Notes: a model not told the origin generated them from the letters alone. Shown: positions 26,561-36,112, counted from the stretch's first letter. The stretch: 64,000 bases of DNA from Streptomyces sp. DG2A-72 (GCF_030499575.1 NZ_JASTLC010000001.1:3310001-3374000), one strand, 5' to 3'. Made by a program: numbers and translations.

Positions 26561-28618
26561 TCAGCCCGTCAGCTCCGCCTCCGTCGCCGCGATCCGTGAC
26601 TCCTGGCCGAGATTGCGGGTCTGGGCCTTCACCGCCAGGTTCGCCACGGCGGTGTTGAACTGGTCGATGGACGTCGGCTCGTCCGGGCCGAGCAGATACC
26701 GCTTCAGCTCCTTGCGGTCCGCGGCCAGCGGGTCGGCGGCCGGGTCGCGGACGGCGGCGAGCAGCCCGCCCAGTTCGGCGGCCCTGTTGCTGAGGACGAC
26801 GGCGGCGCGCACGGCGGTGTTCTGCCGCTTGAACTCCTCCTCGCCCAGCTCGGCGGAGTCGGTGACCGCGTACGGCTTGCCGCTGGCGATGAAGTCCGAG
26901 ACCACGCTGGAGATGTCGGAGACCATCGCGTCGGAGACGTTGAAGCAGTCGTACAGGCGCGGTTCGGCGCCCGTGATGACGCGGTGCTCATGGGCGGGGA
27001 AGGAGCGCCAGTAGGCGTCGTTCCACTCGGCCCGCAACCGGGCGATCTCCTCGTGCTTCGCCACGTCGACCACGCCGTCCCGGGTGGCCTCGGCCTCGTC
27101 GCGCTTCTCGGCGCCGGTGCCGGACAGCTCCGCGATACGGGCCTCGATGCGGGCCAGCTCGGCCCTGGCGGCGTCCTGCGCGGCCACATCCACAGGGCCC
27201 CGGGCCTCGGCGGCGGCCTTCTCGACCAGCGCGGTGATGCGCTGGTGGGCGGCCCTGGCCGCGGCGCTGCGGGTCCCGGTGAAGGGGTGCGGCTTGTACA
27301 GGACGCGGACCGGCGGGTCGGCGGTGATGAGGGTGCGGACGATGTTCTCGCCGGCGAGCAGGATCGAGGTGTTGCCGGGGTTGTCGTCCCAGCCCTCCCA
27401 GGTGGGGGCGTACAGGACGGTCGGGCAGCGTCCATCAGCGGCTCCGCCGCGGGGGCCCTCCGGCACGCCCTGCCACGTCTCGATCGGCGCCAGCTGCGGG
27501 CGGCCGACCTCCACGATGTCCTCGTCGCGGACCCCGACGTCGGCGATGGCGTAACGGTCGCGGCCCGCGCGCCCGGCGGTCCACACCTCGTCGTACACCT
27601 TGCTGAACGGGTTGACGCTGGCCAGCTTGTCGCTGTCGCCGTGGCCGATGAAGACGTGCTTCATGGTCGGGACGCGCAGCATGTGGATGTTCTTGCCGAC
27701 GTTCGCCGCGTACAGCGTGACGCGCACCGTGGAGAGGTCCATGTTCATCAGGTGCACCCCTCCGGGCACGCAGACGACGGGGACCGTGGTGGGCGCCATC
27801 CGCTCCAGGACGGCGCGCTCACGCAGGATGATCAGCGGCTTGGAGTCCAGCTGCTCCATGGTCTCCAGCCACATGTTGACCTGGTACGCGGAGTCCTTGG
27901 ACCCGGAGAAGTACAGCGCCGTCTCCGGCCGGTACTCGCCCAGCCAGTCGTCGACGGCGGCCAGCACCTTCTCCGCGTTCGGCGGGATCTTCGAGCCGCG
28001 GACGTACGGCACCAGCGCGAGGACGTACAGACAGCCCAGGAACAGCGTCACGCCGATGCCGATGAAGCCGGCCTCGGCCGACTCCATGCCCGCGGAGACG
28101 ATCACGCCGGTGACGGCCGCGAGGTCGAGGTGGAGCATCTTCTCTGCGGAGCGGTGCAGCAGCGGGCACGGCGGGGCGTCCGGGATGCGGATGCGGGAGG
28201 CCAGGTCGACATTGCGGGTGGCGACCGGCATCCGGCGGCGGTTGCGGATGAGGGTGACCAGCGCGCCGTGCGGGGCCTGGAGGCCGTAGAAGGCGATGAA
28301 GCCGGCGACGGCACCGTAGAAGATCAGGTCGTCCGCGAGGGAGAGGCGGGCCAGCAGCAGGACCAGCAGGAGCTGCCGGATCAGGAAGCGGATCGACAGA
28401 CCCGCGCGCACCTTGCTCAGGCGGTTGATCAGATAGCTGCTCTTGTGGTGCAGATAGTGGTCCGCCAGATACGTCACGGCGGCCGCGGCCGCGAAGGCGG
28501 GAACGCTCGGTACGAGCGCGGCCAGCATGAGCGCCGGGAAGCCCAGCATCATGAGGGCTGCCGCGGCCAGCTCGGCCGCGCTGCCCACCCGGGCGACGCG
28601 AATAGCGGTGGAAATCAC
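26561..28618 (-). CDS. Membrane protein with TagF-like CDP-alcohol phosphotransferase domain
   Basis: A 685-residue protein. Residues 1-215 carry several membrane helices. Residues 220-680 resemble CDP-glycerol/ribitol phosphotransferases of teichoic acid synthesis: YFSGSKDSAYQVNMW, GHGDSDKLAS, VLYAPTWEGWDDN, YKPHPFTGTR and the final SDISSVVSDFIASGKPY motif are recognisable. An Ala/Glu/Arg-rich coiled-coil insertion interrupts the domain. The GTG at 28618 is chosen because longer readings have no ribosome-binding site. With the neighbouring CDP-alcohol-forming enzyme and GT2 it suggests a poly(polyol phosphate) wall polymer. Confidence 0.8.
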   Translation of the reverse strand: MISTAIRVARVGSAAELAAAALMMLGFPALMLAALVPSVPAFAAAAAVTYLADHYLHHKSSYLINRLSKVRAGLSIRFLIRQLLLVLLLARLSLADDLIFYGAVAGFIAFYGLQAPHGALVTLIRNRRRMPVATRNVDLASRIRIPDAPPCPLLHRSAEKMLHLDLAAVTGVIVSAGMESAEAGFIGIGVTLFLGCLYVLALVPYVRGSKIPPNAEKVLAAVDDWLGEYRPETALYFSGSKDSAYQVNMWLETMEQLDSKPLIILRERAVLERMAPTTVPVVCVPGGVHLMNMDLSTVRVTLYAANVGKNIHMLRVPTMKHVFIGHGDSDKLASVNPFSKVYDEVWTAGRAGRDRYAIADVGVRDEDIVEVGRPQLAPIETWQGVPEGPRGGAADGRCPTVLYAPTWEGWDDNPGNTSILLAGENIVRTLITADPPVRVLYKPHPFTGTRSAAARAAHQRITALVEKAAAEARGPVDVAAQDAARAELARIEARIAELSGTGAEKRDEAEATRDGVVDVAKHEEIARLRAEWNDAYWRSFPAHEHRVITGAEPRLYDCFNVSDAMVSDISSVVSDFIASGKPYAVTDSAELGEEEFKRQNTAVRAAVVLSNRAAELGGLLAAVRDPAADPLAADRKELKRYLLGPDEPTSIDQFNTAVANLAVKAQTRNLGQESRIAATEAELTG

Positions 28619-28666
28619 GGAGAAACCTGCTCCTGGAGGGAGAATGCCGGTTTTGTTCTGTACGGC

Positions 28667-28715
28667 TTCAGGCCTCTGTGAACACCCCGTAAATGGGTAC
28701 CCACAAAGGCCTGAA
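28667..28715 (-). promoter_or_regulatory. Hairpin in the leader of the TagF-like gene
   Basis: TTCAGGCCT (28667-28675) pairs with AGGCCTGAA (28707-28715), extended by GTG/CAC. It lies between the IspD-SDR stop and the TagF-like start, in an AT-rich stretch. It may be a partial terminator or leader structure. Confidence 0.45.
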
Positions 28716-28740
28716 TTCAAGATCTATAAGGCGGTAATTA

Positions 28741-30237
28741 TTACACGCCGTCCTGGCGGTCGAGGACCGAGGCCAGCGCCGCATCGAAGCCGGAGGCCTT
28801 TGCCGCACCCGCCGTCGGGTCCTGCTGGCGGACGTCGATGACATGGCCGGTCAGCTCGGACAGCAGCACATCGAGCGAGGTGCGGGCGACGGCCTCGGAG
28901 GAGAGCAGGCTGCCCGCGGGCTCCTGGCCGAAGGCCTTGGTGCGCATCGGGGTGGCGGTGCGCTCCGGGTTGATGCAGTTGACGCGGATGCCGTCGCCGG
29001 CCCACTCGTCGGACAGGGCCTGGGTGAGGTTCACCATGGCGGCCTTGGTGGAGGAGTAGAGGCTGTACTCGGCACGGCCGCGGGTGTAACTGCTGGAGGT
29101 GTAGAGCAGCAGCTGGCCCTTGGTCTCCGCGAGGTACTTGTACGAGGAGCGCGCGATCTGCACCGGGGCCAGGTAGTTGACCTTCAGCGCTTCCTCGATG
29201 GTGGCGTTGTCCGTCTCGGCGAGCTTGCCGATGCGCAGCACGCCCGCCGTGTTGACGACGTAGTCGATGCGCCCGGTCTCGGCGTACGCCTTGGACAGCG
29301 CGTCGTCGACCTCCTCCGGGTTCTCCACGTGCGTGCCGGTGGTGGAGCGGCCCAGCGCGTAGACGTGGGCGCCGTACGCCTGCGCAAGTTCGCAGATGTC
29401 CTTGCCGATGCCGTACGAGCCGCCGAAGACGACGACCGTCTTGCCGCCGAGCAGTTCGCGGTAGGCCTCCTCGCCGAACTGCTCGGGCGTGGCGGTGGAG
29501 GCCAGCTGGAACAGCTTGTCGGCGATGAACACGTCGACGGGCTGGGTGACCTTCATGTTGTACTCGTCGCCCGCGACGACGTGGATCGGCACGTCCGGCA
29601 GATAGCGGAGTACGACCGTGCAGTCGTCCGTGGCCTGGAAGTTGGGGTCGCCGGCCGCGACCTCGTAGGCCCGCTTGATCGTGGACAGCTTGAACGCCTG
29701 GGGCGTCTGGCCGCGGCGCAGCCGGGAGCGGTCCGGGATCTCGGTGATGAACTCGCCGTCCTCGCCGTGCGTGCGGGTCACGATGATGGTGTCCGCGGAC
29801 GGGATGGCGACATCGACGGCCTGGTAACGCTCCAGCGCGGTCACGCAGTCGTCGATCACGCGCTGCGACAGCAGGGGGCGTACGGCGTCATGGAAGAGGA
29901 CGTTGCGGTCCTCACCCTCGGCCAGGCCCTCGCTGAGCGCGTCGATGGCGCGCTCGGTGGTCTCGTTCCGCGTCGAGCCGCCCTCGATGATCCTGGTGAC
30001 CTTCTGGAATCCGGCCTTGGCGACGATCTTTTCAATGTCCGGCACATAGCCCGGCGCCATCAGGACGATGACGTCGTCGATCGAGTCGGCCTTCTCGAAA
30101 GGGGTCAGGGTGTGCTCGATGACTGCCTTGCCGGCGATCTTCAGCAGCTGCTTGGGGATCGAGAGACCCACACGCTGGCCGGTGCCACCGGCCAGGATCA
30201 CTGCGGTGGTACGGGGCTTGGCAATGTGCTGTGACAC
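28741..30237 (-). CDS. Bifunctional cytidylyltransferase / SDR oxidoreductase
   Basis: A 498-residue fusion. Residues 1-230 are an IspD/TarI-type cytidylyltransferase (ILAGGTGQRVGLSIPKQLLKI; FHDAVRPLLS). Residues 255-498 are a short-chain dehydrogenase (VVVFGGSYGIG; YSLYSSTKAAM with the YxxxK site). Fusions of this type (Bcs1 in Haemophilus capsule synthesis) reduce ribulose 5-phosphate and form CDP-ribitol, so I infer a CDP-alditol supply for the TagF-like enzyme. The GTG at 30237 follows AAGGTAGG. It is the first intact gene of this small wall-polymer group. The gap 30238-30451 holds no gene that I can see. Confidence 0.88.
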   Translation of the reverse strand: MSQHIAKPRTTAVILAGGTGQRVGLSIPKQLLKIAGKAVIEHTLTPFEKADSIDDVIVLMAPGYVPDIEKIVAKAGFQKVTRIIEGGSTRNETTERAIDALSEGLAEGEDRNVLFHDAVRPLLSQRVIDDCVTALERYQAVDVAIPSADTIIVTRTHGEDGEFITEIPDRSRLRRGQTPQAFKLSTIKRAYEVAAGDPNFQATDDCTVVLRYLPDVPIHVVAGDEYNMKVTQPVDVFIADKLFQLASTATPEQFGEEAYRELLGGKTVVVFGGSYGIGKDICELAQAYGAHVYALGRSTTGTHVENPEEVDDALSKAYAETGRIDYVVNTAGVLRIGKLAETDNATIEEALKVNYLAPVQIARSSYKYLAETKGQLLLYTSSSYTRGRAEYSLYSSTKAAMVNLTQALSDEWAGDGIRVNCINPERTATPMRTKAFGQEPAGSLLSSEAVARTSLDVLLSELTGHVIDVRQQDPTAGAAKASGFDAALASVLDRQDGV

Positions 30238-30451
30238 AGGTGACCTACCTTGGGGCGACTGGGGACTTGGAAATGGTCCCACTTGTGGTTACCGCAGTGC
30301 AAGGTGAGCGACCTCCACTGCATATGTGCACGCAACCTGGCATTCACCTTGCACGCCTGGTCATGGGCGAGGACGTTCCATGAACCCCCGTGCAATTGCT
30401 GTGAGTAACTCCACAGGCGATCGGCATTGCGGAGCGTGACACCCAGGCGGC

Positions 30452-31146
30452 TCAGCGCCACCGCAGCCGCTTCAGGCACCGATGCCCGAGCACTTTCACC
30501 AGTTCCTTGGAAGACGTCTGGTGAACGGTGCGTGCCTTGGTGGGGGCGGTGTGCTTGACGGGCGCCGCGGCCTCCGCGGCCGGCGCGCCGTACAGGGCGT
30601 GTGCGGCCGCCTCCGGAGCGATCCGCGGCTCCCCAGCCATCTCGGCACCGATCTCGGAGGCGGCCTCGACGGCCCACTGGGGAGTGCCGATCTTCACGTC
30701 ATCGGGGCCGGGAGCGCACGTATTCTTCATATGCGTCACGGCGTCATATCGGACGAGCCGCGAATAAAGCCCCTCCGGAAGTCCACTGCCACGGAATTCC
30801 ACATCAAGATTCCGCAGCATTTCGGTCTCGGCGAGGGTGAGTGACCGGTTTGCGGTGTCCGGAGTGGGCCGCAGAAGATTCCCGGGCAGTCCGAGCAGCG
30901 CCTCGAAGATACGCATCAGCCCGCCTTTGCCCCGGTCGTCGACCACGACGACGGTGACCCGCTCGAGCCCAGCGCTCGATGAGCCGGTCGTGCCGGCGCC
31001 GGCGCCAGAAGCTGGGGCTGGTCTGCTCGTACGGGGCCTTGCGGAGCATGTGCGCGAGCCAGTCCTCGTAGCCCATGCGCAGGGTGATCAGCACATGCAC
31101 CCGGTTACCGCCGAGTTCCTCGACGACCCGGGCGATGGTAGCCAGA
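30452..31146 (-). pseudogene. Frameshifted, 5'-truncated sulfotransferase-like gene
   Basis: Two frames join into one recognisable protein. The upstream frame reads VEELGGNRVHVLITLRMGYEDWLAHMLR and FWRRRRHDRLIERWA. The downstream frame continues ERVTVVVVDDRGKGGLMRIFEALLGLP to the C-terminus ending at 30452. The shift is near 30965. The region resembles the C-terminal half of P-loop sulfotransferase-like proteins found in Streptomyces polysaccharide clusters (from memory). The N-terminal half with the P-loop is absent. The gene is non-functional. Confidence 0.6.
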
Positions 31147-31308
31147 GGAGGGTTCGTAACTGCTCGCCGGGTCTGCGTGACCGTGCGATCTGGGACGCCG
31201 AGTGCGGTGCCGGCGATCCGCCAGGTCGTGAGGGACTCCCCTGCCCCTCGGAGGTGAAAGCGGACGACCGGAACGGTAAGAGGACTCCCTGAGAGCGAAC
31301 CTCTGCTG

Positions 31309-31344
31309 AGAGAAGCCTGGGACGGTGTCGAGTCCCAGGCTCTC
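31309..31344 (-). terminator. Terminator of phoD
   Basis: GAGAGCCTGGGAC pairs with GTCCCAGGCTTCTC around an eight-base loop, 13 bases past the phosphatase stop on the minus strand. No long T-run follows, as is common in Streptomyces. Confidence 0.6.
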
Positions 31345-31356
31345 CCCTACCGACCG

Positions 31357-32907
31357 TTACACAAGGTGCACGCCCGGCACATCCGACTCCACCCGCAGCT
31401 TGGCCAGCGTGCTCGCCGCCGCCGTCGGCTGCCGCACCGTGTCCACGACCCGCACCTGCGCGTCGATCCCGTCGCGGCGGAGGTCGAAGAGGTGGTAGCC
31501 GCGGTGGGCGTCGAGCAGCTTCCAGTGCGGGTTGTCCGGCATCCGCGGGTCCCACTCCTTGCGGAAGGCCGCCTGGTCCTGGTCGCCGTTGCTGGAGATG
31601 GACGTGCCCACGAACTCGGCGCCGACCACGTCGGAGTCCGGGTTCGCGTAGTCCTTCTTCAGGTCGCTGATCATCGTCAGATGGCGGTCACCGGTGAGCA
31701 CCACCGGGTTACGGACCTCGGCGAACTCCGCCATCAGCGCGTTGCGTTCGACCTGGTAGCCGTCCCAGGCGTCGTAGAACCACTGCTTGCCCTCGCCGAT
31801 CAGCAGATCCGTCTCGGCGACCATTATCTGCGAGGCGACCAGGTTCCAGCGGGCGTGCGAGCCGTGCAGCCCGTCCAGCAGCCACTCCCTCTGCTCGGCG
31901 CCGAGCATGGTGAGCGACGGGCTCTTGGCGGCTTCCTGGCTGGTCACCTGGTCGCTGCGGTACTGCCGGGTGTCCAGCACATTGAGCCGGGCGAGACGGC
32001 CGAACTCCAGGCGGCGGTACATCTGGATGTGCGGCCCGCTGGGGATCGCGCTCGCCCGGACCGGCATGTGCTCGTAGAACGCCTGGTAGCCCGCGGTCAG
32101 CCGGGCCACGAACGCGTCGTGGGTCTGCTTGTCCGGGTCCTGCGGGATCTCGCCGGCGAAGTCGTTGTCGATCTCGTGGTCGTCGAAGGTGACCACGAAG
32201 GGCGCGCCCGCGTGCATCGCCGCGAGATCGGGGTCGGTGCGGTACTGCGCGTACCGGTTGCGGTACTGGGTGAGGCTGTACGGCTCACCGGTCCCCTCGT
32301 GCTTGCGCAGCGCCGTCGTCGACGGCGTCGACTCGTAGATGTAGTCACCGACGAACACCACGACGTCCGGGTCCTGCGCGAGCATGTCGGCGTACGGCGT
32401 GAAGTAGCCGTGCTGCCAGTTCTGGCAGGAGGCGAGCGCGACGCGCAAGGTGCCGCCGGAGCTGAGGCGGGAGGGCGCGGTGCGGGTGCGGCCGACGGGC
32501 GAAAGCTGGCCGGAGGTGCGGAAGCGATACCAGTACGTACGGCCCGGGCGCAGTCCCCGTACATCGACGTGAACGCTGTGCCCGTACTCGGGCCGGGCCT
32601 GGGCGAGGCCCCGGCGCACTCCCTTGCGGAACCGCTCGTCCTCGGCGATCTGCCACTCCACCGGCACGGTGCGCTCGGGCATGCCGCCGCCGTTCAGCGG
32701 GTCGGGGGCGAGCCGCGTCCACAGCACGATGCCGTCGGGCAGTGGGTCACCGGAGGCGACACCGAGGCTGAACACCCCGTCGGGAAGCGGGGTTTCGGCT
32801 GCTCGGGCCGCCGACGGCAGCCACAGCTGGGCGGAGGCGGCGGCGCCCAGGACGGCGGCGCCCGCGGTCAGAAAGCGGCGTCGGTCGGGGGATACGGCTG
32901 GGGTCAT
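31357..32907 (-). CDS. phoD: Alkaline phosphatase D, Tat-exported
   Basis: A 516-residue secreted phosphatase/phosphodiesterase. The N-terminus has a twin-arginine signal (SPDRRRFLTAG, hydrophobic stretch, then AARA cleavage). The PhoD core follows: SLGVASGDPLPDGIVLWTRL, then VFVGDYIYES and FDDHEIDNDF, which hold the metal ligands, and LTGDRHLTMISDL. Such enzymes release phosphate from phosphodiesters, including teichoic acids, which fits the neighbouring wall-polymer genes. The ATG at 32907 with AAGGGAG fixes the start. A weak PHO-box-like element lies upstream. Confidence 0.93.
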   Translation of the reverse strand: MTPAVSPDRRRFLTAGAAVLGAAASAQLWLPSAARAAETPLPDGVFSLGVASGDPLPDGIVLWTRLAPDPLNGGGMPERTVPVEWQIAEDERFRKGVRRGLAQARPEYGHSVHVDVRGLRPGRTYWYRFRTSGQLSPVGRTRTAPSRLSSGGTLRVALASCQNWQHGYFTPYADMLAQDPDVVVFVGDYIYESTPSTTALRKHEGTGEPYSLTQYRNRYAQYRTDPDLAAMHAGAPFVVTFDDHEIDNDFAGEIPQDPDKQTHDAFVARLTAGYQAFYEHMPVRASAIPSGPHIQMYRRLEFGRLARLNVLDTRQYRSDQVTSQEAAKSPSLTMLGAEQREWLLDGLHGSHARWNLVASQIMVAETDLLIGEGKQWFYDAWDGYQVERNALMAEFAEVRNPVVLTGDRHLTMISDLKKDYANPDSDVVGAEFVGTSISSNGDQDQAAFRKEWDPRMPDNPHWKLLDAHRGYHLFDLRRDGIDAQVRVVDTVRQPTAAASTLAKLRVESDVPGVHLV

Positions 32908-32959
32908 GCGCGAACTCCCTTGCCTCGCTGGCCTCTTGGACACTGCAAGGCTCACGCTT

Positions 32960-32981
32960 CCGGGCAGTCCACCCGTTGAAC
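32960..32981 (-). promoter_or_regulatory. Weak PHO-box-like element upstream of phoD
   Basis: On the minus strand GTTCAACGGGT is followed by GGACTGCCCGG. The first unit partly matches the 11-bp PhoP unit (GTTCACC-type); the second hardly matches. It is about 55 bases before the start codon. Reported only because phoD genes are usual PhoP targets. Confidence 0.2.
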
Positions 32982-33080
32982 AGAGGGGTTCGCGTGCATG
33001 ACAAATAGGGAGACAAGAGGAGACCCGTTGCGACACGGATACAGAACGACAAACGCGATCTTGCCGTAACGGGTCTCATG

Positions 33081-33273
33081 GGCCGTCAGGAGTCAGACGG
33101 CCGCCGGTTTCATCGGCCGTCAGGCATCGACCAGCCGACCAGCACCGGCCGTCAGAGAGTCGACCGACCGGGCTCACCGACCGTCAGAGAGTCGACCGAC
33201 CGGGCTCACCGACCGTCAGAGAATCTACCGACCGGCCTCACCGGCCGTCAGGAGTCGGCCGACCAGTCTCATC
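33081..33273. repeat. 32-bp tandem repeat array, six units
   Basis: Units start at 33081 (34 bp), 33115, 33147, 33179, 33211 (32 bp each) and 33243 (31 bp). Each begins G(G/A)CCGTCAG and ends CTCACC or a variant. Units 3 and 4 differ by one base. Partial units may flank the array on both sides. There are no spacers and no coding frame. It lies in the non-coding stretch 32908-33761 between phoD and obg. Confidence 0.85.
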
Positions 33274-33438
33274 GACGGTCGGTTGTCGGTCAGCCGAGGG
33301 GACGCAGCGTGCGAACTCACCGCCGAGGTCGGTCGGGACCGTGCCGGGCGTTCCCGCGCCGAGGCTGAGCGAGCCGGTCGCGTCGGGCCGGTGCCGGCGG
33401 AGCGGACGGCCCAGCCAAAGCAGCCTGGGCGAAGTCCG

Positions 33439-33609
33439 CTGCGGTTCGGCAGCGCCCCAAAGGGGCGCGGGGCTGTATCTGAATATGCGGCTCCGCCGCG
33501 ATGGGGGTCCCCCCCGGGTTCGAGCGAAGCCGAGAACTTGGGGGAGCGACCAGCCACGACGGCGCCGCAGACGACCGACGACCCATCACCGCACTTCCCG
33601 CGGAGCGCT
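33439..33609 (-). repeat. Interspersed repeat, copy C (with insertion)
   Basis: Read on the minus strand it has the same blocks as copies A and B, from AGCGCTCCGC through CGTCGTGGCTGGTCGC to GCGGCGGAGCCGCA and the GGGGCGC hairpin. An extra segment of about 40 bases, containing AAGTTCTCGGCTTCGCTCGA and a GGGGGGG/CCCCC pair, is inserted in the middle. Confidence 0.8.
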
Positions 33610-33619
33610 TAGCGTCGTC

Positions 33620-33690
33620 CCCCTGGTTCTCGCTCGCGGCGCCGACGCACAACTCGACCCGGCCGTCGCGGTCGGTGTCGACCAGCGGTG
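33620..33690 (-). pseudogene. Possible FG-GAP repeat remnant
   Basis: One minus-strand frame reads LVDTDRDGRVELCVGAASEN, very like the Ca-binding DxDxDGxxEL core of an FG-GAP beta-propeller repeat. There is no start, stop or continuation, and the next pieces fall in other frames. It is at most a decayed fragment between repeat copy C and obg. Confidence 0.35.
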
Positions 33691-33761
33691 TCGCTGCCGA
33701 AGAAGTCGTTCTGCTCCGCCGTACCCCGGCACGTTCGCAGCGGGGCTGGAACGAAGCCTCC

Positions 33762-35198
33762 CTAGAACGGATCGAAGTCGTCGAACTCCTGCTCCGCCTC
33801 GTCCCGCTCCGCCTGCCGGTCCCGCCGCCGCTGTGCCGCGGGCCTCGGCGCCTCGAGCCGATGGTCCTCGCCCCGTCGGCCCAGCATCTCCGCACCGGCC
33901 ATCACCGACGGCTCCCAGTCGAAGACGACCGCGTTCTCCTCGGGCCCGATGGCGACGCCGTCTCCGTTCCGGGCGCCCGCCTTCATCAACTCCTCTTCCA
34001 CACCAAGGCGGTTGAGCCGGTCGGCGAGGTAGCCCACGGCCTCGTCGTTGTTGAAGTCGGTCTGGCGCACCCAGCGTTCGGGCTTCTCGCCCCGCACCCG
34101 GAAGAGCCCGTCGTCCTCACGCGTGACGGTGAAGCCCGCGTCGTCCACGGCCTTCGGCCGGATGACGATCCGCGTCGCCTCCTCCTTCGGCTTGGCGGCC
34201 CGCGCCTGCCCCACCAACTCCGCGAGCGCGAACGACAGTTCCTTCAGCCCGATGTGCGCCACCGCGGACACCTCGAAGACCCGGTAACCACGAGCCTCCA
34301 GATCCGGCCGCACCATCTCGGCGAGGTCCTTGCCGTCCGGTACGTCGACCTTGTTCAGGACGACCATCCGGGGCCGGTTGTCGAGCCCGCCGTACTCCCG
34401 CAGCTCGGCCTCGATGACATCGAGGTCGGACACCGGATCGCGCTCGGACTCCAGGGTGGCGGTGTCGAGGACGTGCACGAGCACGCTGCACCGCTCCACG
34501 TGGCGCAGGAACTCCAGGCCGAGCCCCTTGCCCTGGCTGGCACCGGGAATGAGTCCCGGCACGTCGGCGATCGTGTAGACGGTGGACCCGGCGGTCACGA
34601 CACCCAGGTTCGGGACGAGGGTCGTGAACGGGTAGTCCGCGATCTTCGGCTTGGCCGCGCTCAGCACAGAAATGAGGGACGACTTGCCGGCGCTCGGGTA
34701 CCCGACCAGCGCCACATCGGCGACCGTCTTCAGCTCCAGGACGATGTCCTGCAGATCCCCCGGCTCACCGAGCAGCGCGAAGCCGGGCGCCTTGCGGCGG
34801 GCGGAGGCGAGAGCGGCGTTGCCGAGCCCGCCCCGGCCGCCCTGCGCGGCGACGTACGACGTGCCGTGCCCGACCAGGTCGGCGAGCACATTGCCCGCCT
34901 TGTCGAGGACGACGGTGCCGTCCGGCACGGGAAGGATCAGGTCCTGCCCGTCCTTGCCGGAGCGGTTGCCGCCCTCGCCGGGCTTGCCGTTGGTGGCCTT
35001 GCGGTGCGGGGAGTGGTGGTAGTCGAGCAGCGTGGTGACGGACTGGTCGACGGTGAGGATGACATCGCCACCGCGCCCGCCGTTACCGCCGTCGGGTCCG
35101 CCGAGCGGCTTGAACTTCTCACGGTGAACGGAGGCACAGCCGTGGCCTCCGTTACCCGCGGCGACATACAGTTCGACGCGGTCCACGAAGGTGGTCAT
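33762..35198 (-). CDS. obg: GTPase Obg/CgtA
   Basis: A 478-residue ribosome-associated GTPase, essential and linked to sporulation onset in Streptomyces. The glycine-rich Obg fold occupies residues 1-155 ([22 protein letters not shown]). The G domain has P-loop GYPSAGKSS (about 166), DVPG (about 210), NKVD and SAVA. An OCT domain (about 350-430) precedes a charged tail rich in Arg/Glu. Start ATG at 35198. It follows rpmA on the minus strand with a hairpin between them, as in most bacteria. Confidence 0.98.
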   Translation of the reverse strand: MTTFVDRVELYVAAGNGGHGCASVHREKFKPLGGPDGGNGGRGGDVILTVDQSVTTLLDYHHSPHRKATNGKPGEGGNRSGKDGQDLILPVPDGTVVLDKAGNVLADLVGHGTSYVAAQGGRGGLGNAALASARRKAPGFALLGEPGDLQDIVLELKTVADVALVGYPSAGKSSLISVLSAAKPKIADYPFTTLVPNLGVVTAGSTVYTIADVPGLIPGASQGKGLGLEFLRHVERCSVLVHVLDTATLESERDPVSDLDVIEAELREYGGLDNRPRMVVLNKVDVPDGKDLAEMVRPDLEARGYRVFEVSAVAHIGLKELSFALAELVGQARAAKPKEEATRIVIRPKAVDDAGFTVTREDDGLFRVRGEKPERWVRQTDFNNDEAVGYLADRLNRLGVEEELMKAGARNGDGVAIGPEENAVVFDWEPSVMAGAEMLGRRGEDHRLEAPRPAAQRRRDRQAERDEAEQEFDDFDPF

Positions 35199-35249
35199 GT
35201 GGGGTGCCTCCAGTTACGTACGCGAATGTCTTCTGATCAACACGCGAAA

Positions 35250-35286
35250 GGCGGACCCGCTTCCCGTGAGGGAAGTGAGGTCCGCC
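35250..35286 (-). terminator. Hairpin between rpmA and obg
   Basis: GGCGGACC (35250-35257) pairs with GGTCCGCC (35279-35286), with an inner CTTCCC/GGGAAG stem. It could partially terminate the rplU-rpmA transcript ahead of obg. Confidence 0.6.
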
Positions 35287-35302
35287 TCGCGAAAGCTTCC
35301 GA

Positions 35303-35557
35303 TCAGGCGACCGGAACGATGTTCACGACCTTGCGGCCACGGCTGGTGCCGAACTCCACCGCACCGGCCTGCAGCGCGAACAGCGTGTCGTCGCCGCCAC
35401 GGCCGACGCCCGCACCGGGGTGGAAGTGGGTACCGCGCTGGCGGACCAGGATCTCGCCCGCGTTGACGACCTGACCGCCGAAGCGCTTCACGCCGAGGCG
35501 CTGAGCGTTGGAGTCACGACCGTTACGGGTGGACGATGCGCCCTTCTTGTGTGCCAT
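35303..35557 (-). CDS. rpmA: 50S ribosomal protein L27
   Basis: The 84-residue bL27 starts [16 protein letters not shown], the universal N-terminus that reaches the peptidyl-transferase centre, and continues [13 protein letters not shown] and ILVRQRGT. Length and sequence are typical. It is preceded by rplU after 14 bases and followed by obg. Confidence 0.99.
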   Translation of the reverse strand: MAHKKGASSTRNGRDSNAQRLGVKRFGGQVVNAGEILVRQRGTHFHPGAGVGRGGDDTLFALQAGAVEFGTSRGRKVVNIVPVA

Positions 35558-35571
35558 CTCTCCTCAGTCCC

Positions 35572-35892
35572 TTACTTCGCAGCCGCGGGGATCTCAGTGA
35601 CCTTGATCGCCGTGTACTGCTGGCGGTGGCCCTGACGACGGCGGTAGCCGGTCTTGTTCTTGTAGCGAAGGATGTCGATCTTGACGCCCTTGTGGTGGTC
35701 CACGACCTCGGCCTGGACCTTGATGCCGGCCAGCACCCACGGGTCGCTGGTGACGGCCTCGCCGTCGACAACGAGCAGGGTCGAGAGCTCGACCGTGTCG
35801 CCAACCTTGGCAGTGGAAATCTTGTCAACCTCAACGATGTCGCCGACAGCAACCTTGTGCTGGCGACCACCGCTGCGCACGATGGCGTACAC
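35572..35892 (-). CDS. rplU: 50S ribosomal protein L21
   Basis: The 106-residue bL21: [24 protein letters not shown] at the start and [21 protein letters not shown] at the end. The GTG at 35892 gives the standard length; the frame remains open upstream to 36015 but without homology. First gene of the rplU-rpmA-obg group, downstream of RNase E, whose transcript ends at the hairpin at 36076-36112. Confidence 0.98.
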   Translation of the reverse strand: MYAIVRSGGRQHKVAVGDIVEVDKISTAKVGDTVELSTLLVVDGEAVTSDPWVLAGIKVQAEVVDHHKGVKIDILRYKNKTGYRRRQGHRQQYTAIKVTEIPAAAK

Positions 35893-36075
35893 GCGGATCT
35901 CACTCTCTCGCTCGGGAACGGCACCCCCGCAGTCCAGCCGCCCGGCAGAGCGAGCAGCCTCTCCCGGCCGGTGCTGGCCCGAGAGGAAGAGGTTTACGGG
36001 GATGTGGCACGTCATCTGTGGACACGCCGACGGTCAAGGTTACGGGGCCACGGCCGAACGGGTCAAACCGGGCCC

Positions 36076-36112
36076 GCTGGTGTGCGGCCGAGGTGATCAG
36101 CCGCACACCAGC
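36076..36112 (-). terminator. Terminator of the RNase E gene
   Basis: A perfect 13-bp stem (GCTGGTGTGCGGC and complement, 11-base loop) lies eight bases past the RNase E stop codon on the minus strand. Confidence 0.8.

Noticed and set aside
18388..30237. Secondary-metabolite biosynthetic cluster
   Set aside because: The region holds a transporter, two-component system and wall-polymer enzymes but no polyketide, peptide synthetase, terpene or other scaffold enzyme.
32960..32981. Confident PhoP-binding PHO box
   Set aside because: Only one 11-bp unit partly matches the consensus; kept as a low-confidence feature only.
33081..33273. CRISPR array
   Set aside because: Units are contiguous with no spacers, and no cas genes are nearby; it is a tandem repeat.
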